In this document: piece by piece, positions 1-11,611 of the stretch
Layout: every line of letters starts with the position of its first letter
How positions within the stretch are numbered: the first letter of the stretch is position 1
Position numbers and translations under genes: made by a program
Source: Primulina eburnea
Taxonomy: Eukaryota > Streptophyta > Magnoliopsida > Lamiales > Gesneriaceae
Direction: 5' to 3'
Length of the DNA: 64,000 nucleotides
Assembly: GCF_022965805.1 (NCBI RefSeq)
Contig: NC_133106.1
Location: 37,065,913 to 37,129,912, forward strand
The notes under the pieces: generated by a model
Databases searched by the model: none
The model's input: the letters and a program-made list of their open reading frames with translations, nothing else
What the model was told of the DNA's origin: nothing

Positions 1-1108
1 AAATATTTAATTATCTATCAAATTATTTTAAAAATATTTATAATTATTCTAAAAAAACAATAATATTATAATTATTACTAAAACTTTATTTAACATTAAT
101 ATTCAAAATATTATTACTATTTTAATTATTAAAGTAAATGCATATTTATAAATTTATTTTTAATAAATATATTTAAATTAATTTAATAAATGTAAATTAT
201 AATTATAAATATTTAATTATATATCTAATTATTTTAAGAATATATATTTAATTAATATTTGGGTCATTTTGGTCATTACAATAAAATTTACAAAATTAAT
301 TGTTTATTTTAAAATCATACCAAAAATCATGTTATTTATACCATCATACTATTAATCCATATTTTTTAATCACTCTAATTATTAATCATTTATTTATCCT
401 ATCACACGTAACAAACAGAGCCATAGTAATTATTATTTAAAAAAAACCACTGCTTTATAATCTTCCAATAATAAATAGCTCTGCACAAGCTCGTGCGCAA
501 TAATTAGACAAAGTGGGCCGCACACCTAATGCCAAATCGATTTGGGCAAGATGTCAATCGACCTTAAAACTAATTCGTTTAGTTTTAAATTTTAAATAAA
601 TTAATTTAGGCGGTTCGATGTTTGCAATTATCAATTAACTAATTAAATTAATAAGAACGAAACTTATTTTTATCTAATAATGTAGATGTTGGGTTGAGTT
701 GAGTTGAGTTTAAATAATTATCGTAATGATATTATCTTATCAGTTGATGTCATTATCAATTTTTTGCCATTTTACTATTATCAACGGTAAAAAAACAAAA
801 TTAAAATTATGACGTAAAAATCTGCTATTACTGTTTTTCAATATGCATTGTATAAACACCTGAATAAACATAATATCCTACAAATTATAGATATCAGTCA
901 AGTAAGTCACCTTTTAATATATGATTAAAATATTATCTAATGAGTGGCGATGTAGCATGCATCGACAGAAAAATGGCATGATTTTGATATGATTTCACAA
1001 CAATAAAACAATAATAATGCACAAAGAAAGACTTCCAAATCCTAACGGACAAGCTTAGTGGATACACATTGCAGATGTGGTGGACTTGCTCGCACCCTAA
1101 CACTCCAC
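1..1108. other. AT-rich upstream spacer
   Basis: Very AT-rich DNA with no coding potential and no transposon that I can recognise by its ends. The last few hundred bases are presumably the distal promoter of the V-PPase gene. Confidence 0.5.
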
Positions 1109-1122
1109 CTATATATCTATAT

Positions 1123-1158
<36 letters not shown>

Positions 1159-1171
1159 ATATATATATATC
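1109..1171. repeat. (TA)n microsatellite
   Basis: Nearly pure TA dinucleotide run with a few CTATAT interruptions. It sits about 30 bp upstream of the V-PPase TATA box, so length changes here would alter promoter spacing. Open frames across it are low-complexity artefacts. Confidence 0.9.
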
Positions 1172-1197
1172 CTTGGAATATTACTCAGAATGCGTGC

Positions 1198-1205
1198 TAT
1201 AAATA
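1198..1205 (+). promoter_or_regulatory. TATA box of V-PPase gene
   Basis: TATAAATA lies 128 bp before the ATG at 1333. That leaves room for a 5' leader of about 100 nt. It matches the usual plant TATA consensus. Inference from motif and spacing only. Confidence 0.6.
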
Positions 1206-1332
1206 CCAGGGACTCTCCCGTCCTCAACCACCCACCCCAAATTCGTTACAGTAGTTTCCTTCTTTTTCACTCTCGATTCACTCTTCATTCGCTTCATTTC
1301 CGCCGGCCAGAGCAGTTAATGTTCCGGAGAGG

Positions 1333-4300
1333 ATGGAGTCGTCTTCAGCTTTGCTTCCAGATTTGGGGACACAGATTGTAATTCCGGTGTGCGCTGTCAT
1401 AGGCATCGTTTTCTCGCTCGTGCAATGGTTACTGGTCTCGCGCGTTAAACTCTCGTTGGAAAGCAACGTCTCGGATTCTTTGAAGAACGTTCAGGATGCA
1501 CACGGTGATTACTTGATAGAGGAAGAGGAAGGGATCAACGACCAGAACGTTGTCGAGACGTGCGCCGAAATCCAGAACGCTATCTCCGAGGGTCAGTGTA
1601 GCTTTGATCTCAATGTTATATCGCTAGATCTGATTTTTTAAAGTTTGCCAAGTTCACTTTATTTCTACCTGAAATGCGTTAGTAGAATGTGTTGCGAGCT
1701 TTGGACGTCATTCATTTTCCTATTCATTTTCCTCACCTTTTATGCGAGCTTCTCTGTTTTGGTACTGAAAGAGTAAAAAACCATAAAGTTGTAGTAGGAA
1801 GTTGCTGCATTACTTCTTTTCAAAGAAAATCAGGTTATTAGAATTTCAGCTACGATTTTTGGATGAATAGTCGAAGAGAGACTTTTTCAGGTTTTCCGAA
1901 CCTGCTCCTGGAATTTGTTTTGCTGCGGGGACCGTTTAAAAAGGTATACGTAAATACGTAATGCTTGTTTATTGTTTTTGAAGTCGATTTTCCCTCTAGT
2001 TAAATAAAAAAAGAATACTATATTTTTATTTTTATTTTAAAAAATTTCCCACCCTTTTACATCAGAAAATGTTTTAATGTCCTTTCAAAAGATTTTTTTT
2101 AATGTAAAACCCTGTGACATGTCTTCCTCAACAGCTCTTAAACCATCTTAATAAATAAAACACAAAAAATAATTTACAAACATAAATTGCTTTAATTTAG
2201 ATTTTAAAATTTTCCCACTTTCAAGTCTGTGCTTCTGCATTTAAACCTGTGCATCCTCTTAGACTTCTACATCCAAATAATGAAATACACTGTTCTAGTG
2301 GTTTAGAGTTTACAATGTTGTTTTTACGTGAATATAATGCAGAATCTCGTACCATAACTTTCTGCGAAACTCATGACGTCTATATCAGATATTGAAAACT
2401 ACCAGTCGAATGAATTTTCATTTTATTTAGGATTTTTAATTTTTTTATAAACGTTAAACTATTTATGGTAAATCTTATTTTGGAGGATTTGGCTCGCGGC
2501 GAGAGGTGGATTAGGGTTTTACGAGTGTCAATATTGGTTTGATGTGTTGGTGGAGAGGTTCTTGTCTCCGTAATTGAAATTATTCAATTTCCCGTTCTGT
2601 TGGGGACGTTGTTGGGACGTACCTTCATTAATTAATTTCTGTACGATTTACGTGCAGCAAGGGAAGATTATCCTATTACTTTATTGATTATGTATCGTAG
2701 TCGAAATTTTATTATAATTAGCTTTCATCAGACAATTATGGATATTTCTACTCACGCCGTGTTGAAGCACGTGAGAAGATGATGCCGTGTGAACGCGGGT
2801 GTTTTACTTACCTGATTTTTTACTTTTCATCTCCCAAGCACGGAAACTTAACTTTTGTAAAAGCTACCTAGATCCTTGGATTGAATGGAGGTTTTAAAAT
2901 TAATAATTATATGTTGTCATTTAGTAGTGATGTATGCATGTGTATTAAAAAAAATTATTATGAATAATTTTTCATTAGTTTGAGATATTATATTAAAATT
3001 TATAACTATAAAAATGTTTTTTTATAATATTTTTTGTGTTAGGATGATTATTTAATTTAAGGTAAAAATTTGTGTGAGACGGTATAATGAGTCGCATTTT
3101 GTGATAGAGTCTTTCATTTGAGTTATCTATGAAAAAGTATTAATTTTTAAGCTAAAAATATTAATTTTTATTGTGAATATCACTGATAAAGATCGTGATC
3201 TCACAAAAGAGATACCCTTAATTTAAAAGTTCAAATATAAAGGAATATTCAATTTGGAATAAGATCGGTATTGAATTCTGTTTGACTGCACTTGGTTGCG
3301 TCAGCTTACGGTTTTTGCAGGTTCGATCGAGCAGAGGTGCGTATGTGCAATTTATTGATTTGGACCATCGAAGCGATTTGTTTTTGTATGGGTTCGCATT
3401 CTATTTTGATATAATGTAGTATAATCATGGCACAAATGAGTTAAGCATGATTGGGTTTTGATTTGCCTGAGATTAAAATATATGTTTTGCATACCAGGTA
3501 TTACCTCTTTCCTATTTACTGAGTATCAGTATGTCGGTGTCTTCATGGTTGCTTTTGCAATTGTCATTTTCCTGTTCCTTGGATCGGTTGAGGGTTTCAG
3601 CACAAAGCACCGGCCTTGCACCTATGACAAGGAGAAGTTGTGCAAGCCTGCTGTCGTAACTGCAATCTTCAGTACTGTATCCTTCTTGCTTGGTGCAGTT
3701 ACCTCTGTCGTTTCTGGTTTCCTTGGGATGAAAATTGCGACTTATGCAAACGCAAGGACCACATTGGAAGCTAGGAAAGGGATCGGAAGAGCTTTTATTG
3801 TTGCATTTAGATCTGGTGCAGTTATGGGTTTTTTCCTAGCCGCAAATGGTCTCTTGGTTCTGTATATTACTATCAATCTATTCAAGATCTACTACGGAGA
3901 TGATTGGGAAGGCCTTTTTGAGGCAATTACTGGATATGGTCTTGGTGGATCGTCGATGGCTTTGTTTGGAAGAGTTGGAGGCGGTATTTACACTAAGGCT
4001 GCTGATGTTGGGGCCGACCTTGTCGGAAAAGTTGAAAGAAACATACCGGAAGATGACCCCAGAAATCCTGCTGTAAGATGCCGCACACCTTTGAAAAGTT
4101 GGTGCTATTTATCAAGAGATTTAATGGTCGAAAATATTCGTTTTGTTTTGCAGGTGATTGCTGACAATGTTGGTGACAATGTCGGAGATATTGCTGGAAT
4201 GGGGTCTGATCTCTTTGGTTCATATGCCGAATCTTCATGCGCTGCACTTGTCGTGGCTTCAATATCCTCTTTTGGAATAACTCACGACTTCACTGCAATG

Positions 4301-6799
4301 TGCTACCCTCTGCTCATTAGTTCCATGGGAATTCTTGTTTGTTTGATAACGACCCTATTCGCCACCGACTTTTTTGATATCAAGGTTGCCAAGGAGATTG
4401 AACCATCATTAAAGAAACAACTTGTTATCTCGACCGCTCTCATGACTCTGGGAATTGCAATTGTTACGTGGACTTGTGTGCCATCAACCTTTACAATCTT
4501 CAATTTTGGAACCCAAAATGTTGTGAAGAACTGGTAAGCACCTACTAACTTTGAAAATTGAAATGGACCCTGATTGCGAAGAAATTCTTGTTTATCTGTT
4601 TGGACTTTTATTAACATCTGGCAACTATAGGGATATTCTTAGACGATCTTATATTGAAGAGGTCAACTTCCTTATATATGCTTCCTAGCAGTTGCTTTTC
4701 CTTCACAAATCTAAAAAAGGGGGTCGATTTGGTTGACATATGAAATGAAGTCTTCAATGTATATAGATTCTAATTTATGTTTTTCATGTAATTAGTGTCC
4801 AGTTAGTTTCCATTAATTCCAAGTTGTTCTCCACCACAAAGTACAAATCTGATCACCATTAGTTCTCATGTTTGCTTCTCTTCATATCTTTCACGACTAC
4901 CATGTTTAAGGCATAACCACTATAAATTTTTTCTTATACAACTCATTAACACGACAGGCAACTATTCCTTTGTGTTTCCGTTGGGCTGTGGGCTGGGCTC
5001 ATCATTGGAATTGTTACGGAATATTACACCAGCAATGCTTACAGGTGCTATGGCAGTTCTTTGTTCTTTCCTTTGACAAATATCATTTTGTTCCATAGTT
5101 TTCCATCTGTTGCATGGGCTTTTTTATCTTTCAATTATCTTCCAACTCCATTTTCTGAACTTTTGTATGCAGCCCCGTGCAAGAAGTTGCTGATTCATGC
5201 AGGACTGGTGCTGCGACCAATGTCATATTTGGCCTTGCCTTGGGATATAAATCCGTTATAATCCCCATTTTTGCTATCGCAATTTGCATTTTTGTTAGTT
5301 TTACCTTCGCTGCCATGTATGGTATTGCAGTGGCCGCTCTGGGCATGCTGAGCACAATTGCCACTGTTTTGGCCATTGATGCTTATGGTCCTATAAGTGC
5401 TAATGCTGGAGATATAGCTGAGATGGCTGCCATGAGCCACAGGATTCGGGAGAGAACAGATGCCCTTGATGCTGCTGGGAACACCACTGCTGCTATTGGG
5501 AAGGTAGCATATTCTGTTTTGTTCACCGTCTTAATACTTTAAACATGAAGATCTATGTTTTGCGCTCTAATCTTATTTTATTCCTTTGCGTTTTCTTTCA
5601 GGGATTTGCCATTGGATCTGCTGCACTTGTTTCATTTGCACTTTTTGGTGCTTTTGTGAGCCGTGCAGGCATTACAACTGTTGATCTTCTAACACCCAAA
5701 GTCTTCATTGGTTTAATCGTTGGTGCAATGCTTCCATACTGGTTTTCTTCCATGACCATGAAGAGTGTTGGTATAGCTGCTTTGAAAATGGTGGAGGAAG
5801 TTTGTTGGCAATTTAACACTATTCCAGGCATTATGGATGGCCACATGAAGCCAGATTATGCCACTTGTGTCAAGATTTCAACAGATGCATCTTTTAAGGA
5901 GATGATTCCCCCTGGCGCCCTTGTCATGCTAACTCCTCTCATTGTTGGAGTATTTTTCGGCTTTGAGACGCTTTCTGGTGTTCTTGCCGGTTCCCTTGTC
6001 TCTGGTGTCCAGGTACATGACTCGGATCTGTGCTAGAAGTGAACTTTTTAAGGCTCAATGATTTAATCGCTACGTTGACTACAACACTGAAATCTTATTC
6101 CCTTGTAACTTTCTAAGATTGCAATATCTGCCTCCAACACTGGTGGAGCATGGGACAATGCCAAGAAATACATTGAGGTAAGCGCTTTGTTTTAATAGTG
6201 GTAAATAAAGTTCACTATATAATCTGAATTTCAAATTAGAAGTTGCGCACAAGTCAGTTGGAGCTTAAACATGTGATTTAATCATGCTTGACTCGACTTG
6301 CTATACAATTGAACTTGAATTAATAGTCTGTTTATATTCAAAGTCAGACTAGCATGTATGGTGTGTATTGACTTATATGAGAGAGTTTGAAATGTTTGAA
6401 TTTCAAATAAGATCATTGGAAAAAGTATTGTGTTTAAGTAACATGAAAAATCATGTAAACATGACTTGAGCTTGAGTTGATTGAACTGCATTTTTTAACT
6501 TTGATTGAGCTGCGCCACTCAGCTTATTTCGTTATCCTAAAGTTTGATAATAGAGCACCTTTTCAGCTTCAAACTCCAATTTTGTCCCCTCTCAGGCTGG
6601 TGCATCTGCGCATGCGAGAAACCTTGGACCGAAAGGATCAGAACCGCACAAGGCTGCCGTTATAGGAGATACGATTGGAGACCCTCTAAAGGACACTTTA
6701 GGTCCATCGCTCAACATCCTCATCAAACTTATGGCAATAGAATCGCTTGTGTTTGCTCCTTTCTTCGCCGCTCATGGCGGGTTGCTGTTTAAGATCTGA
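1333..6799 (+). CDS. Type I vacuolar H+-pyrophosphatase (V-PPase), divergent copy
   Basis: Membrane proton pump that hydrolyses pyrophosphate to acidify the vacuole. Exons by GT-AG borders and phase: 1333-1591, 3498-4072, 4154-4533, 4958-5044, 5173-5503, 5602-6012, 6118-6177, 6596-6799, giving a 768-residue open frame against about 770 in Arabidopsis AVP1. Visible family motifs are DYLIEEEEG near the N-terminus, [38 protein letters not shown] and [13 protein letters not shown]. Oddities: the near-invariant GPISDNAGGIAEM reads [13 protein letters not shown] here (Ala at about 510, Asp at about 514), ATGLAID reads ATVLAID, KDTSGPS reads KDTLGPS, and VEEVRRQF reads VEEVCWQF. The Asp replaced by Ala is, from memory, a Mg-pyrophosphate ligand (D507 in mung bean). 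Intron 1 (1.9 kb) carries a MITE. The family call is certain; whether this copy pumps is doubtful. Confidence 0.93.
3069..3215. repeat. GTGTGAGACGG MITE, copy 1
   Basis: Starts with TTTGTGTGAGACGG and ends with CTCACAAAAGAGATAC, and shares the internal TTTTTATTGTGAATAT with the other copies. It lies inside intron 1 of the V-PPase gene. Confidence 0.7.
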
Positions 6800-6993
6800 G
6801 AAAAAAAAAACACCAATCGACTATAAAAATCTCTTAATTTTTTTTCAATCCTCCGTCTAATTTCGAATTATTTTTCGCTTGAGTTTTTTTCTTGTTGATA
6901 TTTCGAGTCCTTTCTCACGAGAATGAGAATTTTCTTTGTCAGATTGTAGCTTATCTGATTTTACTTATTGTTGAGTTGACGGAAAATTCGATG
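6800..6993. other. 3' flank of V-PPase gene
   Basis: AT-rich sequence after the V-PPase stop, presumably its 3' UTR. No canonical AATAAA stands out. Confidence 0.4.
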
Positions 6994-7024
6994 CTGCCCG
7001 TGCAGGCACTGCCTGCACGGGCAG
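6994..7024. repeat. Perfect 31-bp GC-rich palindrome
   Basis: Two perfectly complementary 15-base arms (CTGCCCGTGCAGGCA and its complement) around a single central base, in an otherwise AT-rich region. It would form a very stable hairpin in RNA or single-stranded DNA. Confidence 0.9.
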
Positions 7025-7028
7025 ATCC

Positions 7029-7051
7029 AAGGGCCAGAAAATTTCTGGCCC
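7029..7051. repeat. Second palindrome (GGGCCAGAAA arms)
   Basis: Two 10-base arms, GGGCCAGAAA and TTTCTGGCCC, around one base. It follows the first palindrome after only a few bases and directly precedes a Helitron-like terminus. Confidence 0.85.
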
Positions 7052-7062
7052 ATTTTATTTTA

Positions 7063-7090
7063 CTAGAAAAATGCACGTGCGTTGCACGTA
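7063..7090 (-). mobile_element. Helitron-like 3' terminus
   Basis: Read on the minus strand, a short hairpin (CGTGC, loop, GCACG) is followed by CTAG and then T. This is the hairpin plus CTRR, inserted before T, expected at a Helitron 3' end. Similar termini occur near 30.2 and 30.66 kb. The 5' end of this copy was not found, and the hAT element at 7301 may lie within it. Confidence 0.55.
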
Positions 7091-7300
7091 AAAACCTAAA
7101 CTGCTGAAAATATATGTACAAAATTTTGATAATATTTAAATGAATTAAAACATGGTTAATAACATTTATCAAATGAAACAAACTAAGCCATAAAAAATAA
7201 AAAATCTTGACCATAGACGGTATATGAATCAGAGAAATTATCTTATCCACTTGACACACTTTCCAATATGCTTCTTGGTTGATTTTGACAACTCTTTGTC

Positions 7301-7798
7301 CAGGGGCGGATCCAAAATGATATGTTTGGGGGGCCCGGTCTACCTCAATTCTTGAACGTAGAAAAAATTCCAAGAATCCTTGTCTTTCCTTCTGATGTGT
7401 CTCCGAACTCGCGTCCCACAATATTTCACTCGTCAGTCGACAATATAGCAGATGTTTTGCAAAAGATTATTATTTCAAATGGCTTTCTTGATTGTGTTTG
7501 TATTAACAAACTATAAAGGTTTTAAGTTGGGACTTTGTAAAAGCCCGTTATTTAGGTTTTCAAAAAAAAAATTGCAGAACAATGTCAAAAAACAGCGTAT
7601 AAAAAGAATTAAACATGGACCATATATGTAAACCTCGAAAGTCTTTAACCATTAGACTAATTATAGATACTTAAAATTTTGATGGGTTAAATAATATATG
7701 TACTAAATAATAAAATATATCTTACATAGTAAAAAAAAAAATTAAAAAAATTCAGGGGGGCCATGGCCCCCTCCGGCCCTACAGTGGATCCGCCCCTG
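7301..7798. mobile_element. Non-autonomous hAT-type MITE (498 bp)
   Basis: Perfect 14-bp terminal inverted repeats (CAGGGGCGGATCCA at 7301-7314 and its complement at 7785-7798) are flanked by an identical 8-bp target duplication TCTTTGTC (7293-7300 and 7799-7806). An 8-bp duplication with CAG-type ends is the hAT signature. No transposase domain is visible, so it must have moved using another element's transposase. The intact ends suggest a fairly recent insertion. Confidence 0.88.
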
Positions 7799-7806
7799 TC
7801 TTTGTC

Positions 7807-8991
7807 GTAGTTTGTTATAATATGCATATAACTATTTTGGTATGCTCAGCAAATATCTGATCGTCTATAGCTATAAGATTAATAAATTTTCAACAATTAT
7901 TTCTAAATCACTGTGAGAAAAATTACTTGAAATCTCTTCAAATGACTATATATTAGAATTGTGTCCTCATTTAATTTGACAAAATTCAAGAAAATCATCT
8001 TTGATCGTCATTTTTTGGAAGCTTTGCAATAATGATTGCGTGCATCATGTCATGAGGATGATATAGTTTCAATCTCATTTGTTGCGTTTAGAACATAATA
8101 TTATATTATTCATTGAAACAAAACAAATTTTCTTCTAGCGAGTTTATATTTTATTTTATAATATTTTATCTTGTAGAACGACATACAAAATTATTTATTG
8201 TATTTTAAAAATCTTGAGAATAGATACGAATAATGTAATTAAAATATGCATATGAGATATCATTCTAATATATGTCAAAGTATTTGTTTTATTCAATATC
8301 TCATCTAATAATATAACCATTTAGATTTCATGAGCATTTTACGATAGTCAAAATTAATTTGATGAAATATTGTAGAATTTTATTTGAATTTCAATATTTG
8401 GCTAAGTGAATTTATTTGACAAGAGTTTTCTATGCTACATCATATATGTTATAAATTAGCTGGTTAGACACTTTGACTAAAAAAAGAGACAAAAACAATC
8501 TTGTATCACCTCGAAATATATTGAGATAATATTGGAGGAAATAAAGTGAAACTGGCTCGATGTCTCAATAAAATGCACAGAATTCATCTATTATATTGTG
8601 TCAACAAAGCTTTAGAATTGTTCTCACTTCTCATACCATTATAAATAAAATGAAAATTATGTACAATTTGTTTTTCATGTATTTTTTTTCTGAATGAATA
8701 ATATTTTTCTTTTTGAAAAACTATTTTATTGAGAAATATTGACATTTATATGTCGCACAACCATGAAGTAGCAACATAATCATTATATAACACTTAATGT
8801 ACACATACAATTCTTCAATTTCTTCTTCATTGTGCTTCGTTGAAATTTAAATCTGAATCATTCTCGATCTTAAAATTTTGCTTTAAATATGATTTAATAT
8901 ATATGTATATGTTTCATGTTACTTAGTTGGACCTAATTTCAAATATATATAAAAAAATGTGCTTGAATTATATCATACAGAAATTAGGACA
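7807..8991. other. AT-rich spacer
   Basis: No gene and no complete element seen. It probably includes the body of the Helitron whose 3' end is at 7063. Confidence 0.4.
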
Positions 8992-8996
8992 TAGTA

Positions 8997-9345
8997 TGTA
9001 GGACTGAGCACTTGCCGTTTTACCAAAAGTTATAGCTAGTAGTAATGGTACAACTCAAATCTTTTAAACCGCGCAACAGCTCAAGTACCACGGTTCGGCC
9101 GCTCAACCAAGTAGGGACAATTATTGCACCCAACAATCTTCCTCCTATAATTGCACTCATTGCAATAAATGAGAATCGAACCCGTGACCTTGGCTCTGAT
9201 ACCAATTTTAAGACTGAGCGTTTGTCGCTTTACCAAAAACTATAGCTAGTAGTAATTGTGCAACTCAAATCTGTTAAACGGCACGACAGCTCAAGCATCA
9301 CGGTTCGACCGCTCTACCAAACAGGGACAATTATCGCACCCAACA
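8997..9345 (-). mobile_element. Complete TRIM retrotransposon (349 bp)
   Basis: Terminal-repeat retrotransposon in miniature. Two direct repeats of about 139 bp (8997-9135 and 9207-9345) flank a 71-bp interior. On the minus strand the upstream LTR starts TGTTGGGTGC, and just after it comes TGGTATCAGAGCC, the primer-binding site for initiator tRNA-Met. The element is bounded by an identical 5-bp target duplication TAGTA (8992-8996 and 9346-9350). It has no coding capacity. The LTRs have diverged noticeably, so the insertion is not very young. Confidence 0.88.
9192..9205 (-). promoter_or_regulatory. TRIM primer-binding site (tRNA-iMet)
   Basis: Minus-strand TGGTATCAGAGCC is complementary to the 3' end of initiator tRNA-Met and lies immediately inside the 5' LTR. 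It fixes the element's orientation. Confidence 0.8.
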
Positions 9346-9350
9346 TAGTA

Positions 9351-11199
9351 ACACACAACATATTTTTTTTATTTAACATGTCTTTTTTTTCATCCTATAT
9401 TTGTCGAAACTTTTTTGTTTAAAATTTGACGCATTTCATAGACTATATATATGAAAAACCAAGAAATTATATAATTCACAGAAACCATTTATTATTCTCT
9501 TCATAGAACAGAAGACCCAAAATACGTGGTTTGATTGGTGTACTCTCATACTTATTTTTATATAAACAACAAGACACATCATATAATATCAGAAAAATCA
9601 ATTACCGCCAACAATACTAACCAAAACGAATAAAAAAATCATAACACAAACAATCTCGATAAGGAAAAAAATGATAACTCAAAGTTTAAAAATAATTTAT
9701 TTAGTACAATAACAAAGAAATTGAAGTATATACGAACAATAAAAAGCATAAATCACTCTCAAATTAAATATTAACCCATATTATTTACAATTTGTATAAA
9801 TTTTCCAATGTTTTTTTTAAATAAAGAGAAGACGTCTTATTAATGTCATCGTTTTATAGATATTCATTCCACTTCTTTAAAAAACACAAATGAAAAATGG
9901 TGTCTTGAAATCATAATAAAACCATTTAGAAAAGCAGCTGTAAAAATATAATACAAAGTCACACAATTTTTCTTAAACCATAGAAAAATATTAGACTATT
10001 GACAAAATATATGTAGCAACAACAAAACATGCGTTAACTTGTAATATAATGAAAATTTATAATCATGCATAATCATTGGATTAGAACAAAATCGCATGCC
10101 AAAAATCTACTGGATATTATATATTTTAATAATTTATCCATATTTGTCGTTTACGTGAGGACTCTTAGACCTACCAATTTTTGTAGTTCACCTATTATTT
10201 TCATAACAAATAATATTACAAAAATAATATAAACAAGAACATAAAAACTCAAATTAAAATGCCTTCTATCAATCTAAGTAAAAAAATTGATTAGATAATA
10301 TAATAATGTCGTAAAAAATTTAAATATTGATTTATAGACAGAAGTTTGGAAATATATTTGTCCCAATAAATAAAAAATATTATCTCTTGATATTCTGAGA
10401 CATAAGGTAAAAACGAAGAAATATTTCAATTTTTTAATATTTTTTAAGTCACTTTAAACTAAATAATATAAACAAACAGAAAACATGCATTATGTGTTTA
10501 AAAAATAACAAAATATCTTAATAATAAAAAATTGAAAAATAATCATTTTTGTTGGATATTTGATTTTGTTTTCTCTTTTCTTTGTGCAAACAAACAAATA
10601 ACAAAAACAATCCAAACACAATTACATGATCAATACAAATGACATATAACAATCAAACATGTTAACGCTAGTGTAAAAAAACTCCTCTCATTGCAAGAAC
10701 AAAAAATGATCAAATAGAGCATATTATTTAGTAATATTTATTTAGCAGCATTTATAAAAAAATTGACTAAATAACTTAAAAACAATGTTTGAAATCTATT
10801 ACAGAAAAATATTTCTCTCAATCGTATATTTCTATTGACACATGAGGAGTCTGAAAATATTTTTATTCTAAATGAGAGAAAGAAATTTTGTATGACCTTA
10901 ATATTTATTAATACTTTATTTTTATTCAATCCGACTCATCTCTTTTGTCTTCCTATTATTATTTGACGGCAATGTATAAATTTAAGTATTTAAAAATTAA
11001 ATTTAAAGTAAATTAAAATAATAGTTAGTTTGATTGAGTTAAATACACTATTAATGATCTTATTAAACTAAAATAAAAAATGACTTAAATAACACCATTA
11101 ATATGACAAATTGTAATATAAAAAAATAAAGTGATTTTCTGTGAATTTGAAAAAAAAATAAAGTGATTTTGTGTGAATTTGATGTCAATGTAATCACAA
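9351..11199. other. AT-rich spacer without genes
   Basis: About 1.85 kb of very AT-rich sequence. I see no conserved coding frame, RNA gene or recognisable element ends. Confidence 0.5.
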
Positions 11200-11540
11200 T
11201 TCACATTCATATAAAGATATCAGTATAGATTAGTATAGATAGATAGATTAATTTAATTTTAATTAATTTTAAATTTTAATTAATTAATTTTAATTTTATG
11301 AAATAGAAAATGAAAAAGAAAACATGTATTCAATTCACATATTTATATTAGTATGGTATAGATATAGATATAGATAGATTTTAATTAATTAATTTTAATT
11401 TTATGAAATAGAAAATGAAAAAGAAAATATTTATTAATGATTAATATGAAAATATGTATTAATGATTAATATTAAATGAAAGTAAGGATATTTTTGTAAA
11501 TTCACAATTCAATTCATATATTTATATTAGTATAGATTTT
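11200..11540. repeat. Tandem repeat, ~105-bp period
   Basis: A unit containing TAATTTTATGAAATAGAAAA and TATTTATATTAGTATAGATA is repeated: ATTAATTTTAATTTTATG recurs at 11283 and 11388, and the CAATTCACATATTTATATTAG part recurs near 11509. Copies are imperfect and AT-rich. Confidence 0.7.
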
Positions 11541-11585
11541 TTTAAAAAAATTTCACCCCCCATGATTGAATCTTGACCCTTGATT

Positions 11586-11611
11586 GGGTGTGGGGCACTG
11601 CCCCCACACCC
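11586..11611. repeat. GC-rich hairpin
   Basis: Ten-base arms GGGTGTGGGG and CCCCACACCC around six bases, next to the tandem repeat. Its centre, GGCACTGCCC, resembles the centre of the palindrome at 6994. Confidence 0.75.

Noticed and set aside
1058..1381. 107-residue frame rich in Ile-Tyr repeats
   Set aside because: It is translation of the (TA)n microsatellite and leader of the V-PPase gene.
7322..7516. 64-residue frame in the hAT MITE
   Set aside because: No transposase motif; the element is too short and the frame is not conserved in character.
9045..9245. Small frames with a tRNA-like segment
   Set aside because: They lie in the TRIM LTRs; the tRNA likeness is the primer-binding site, and no tRNA cloverleaf can be folded.
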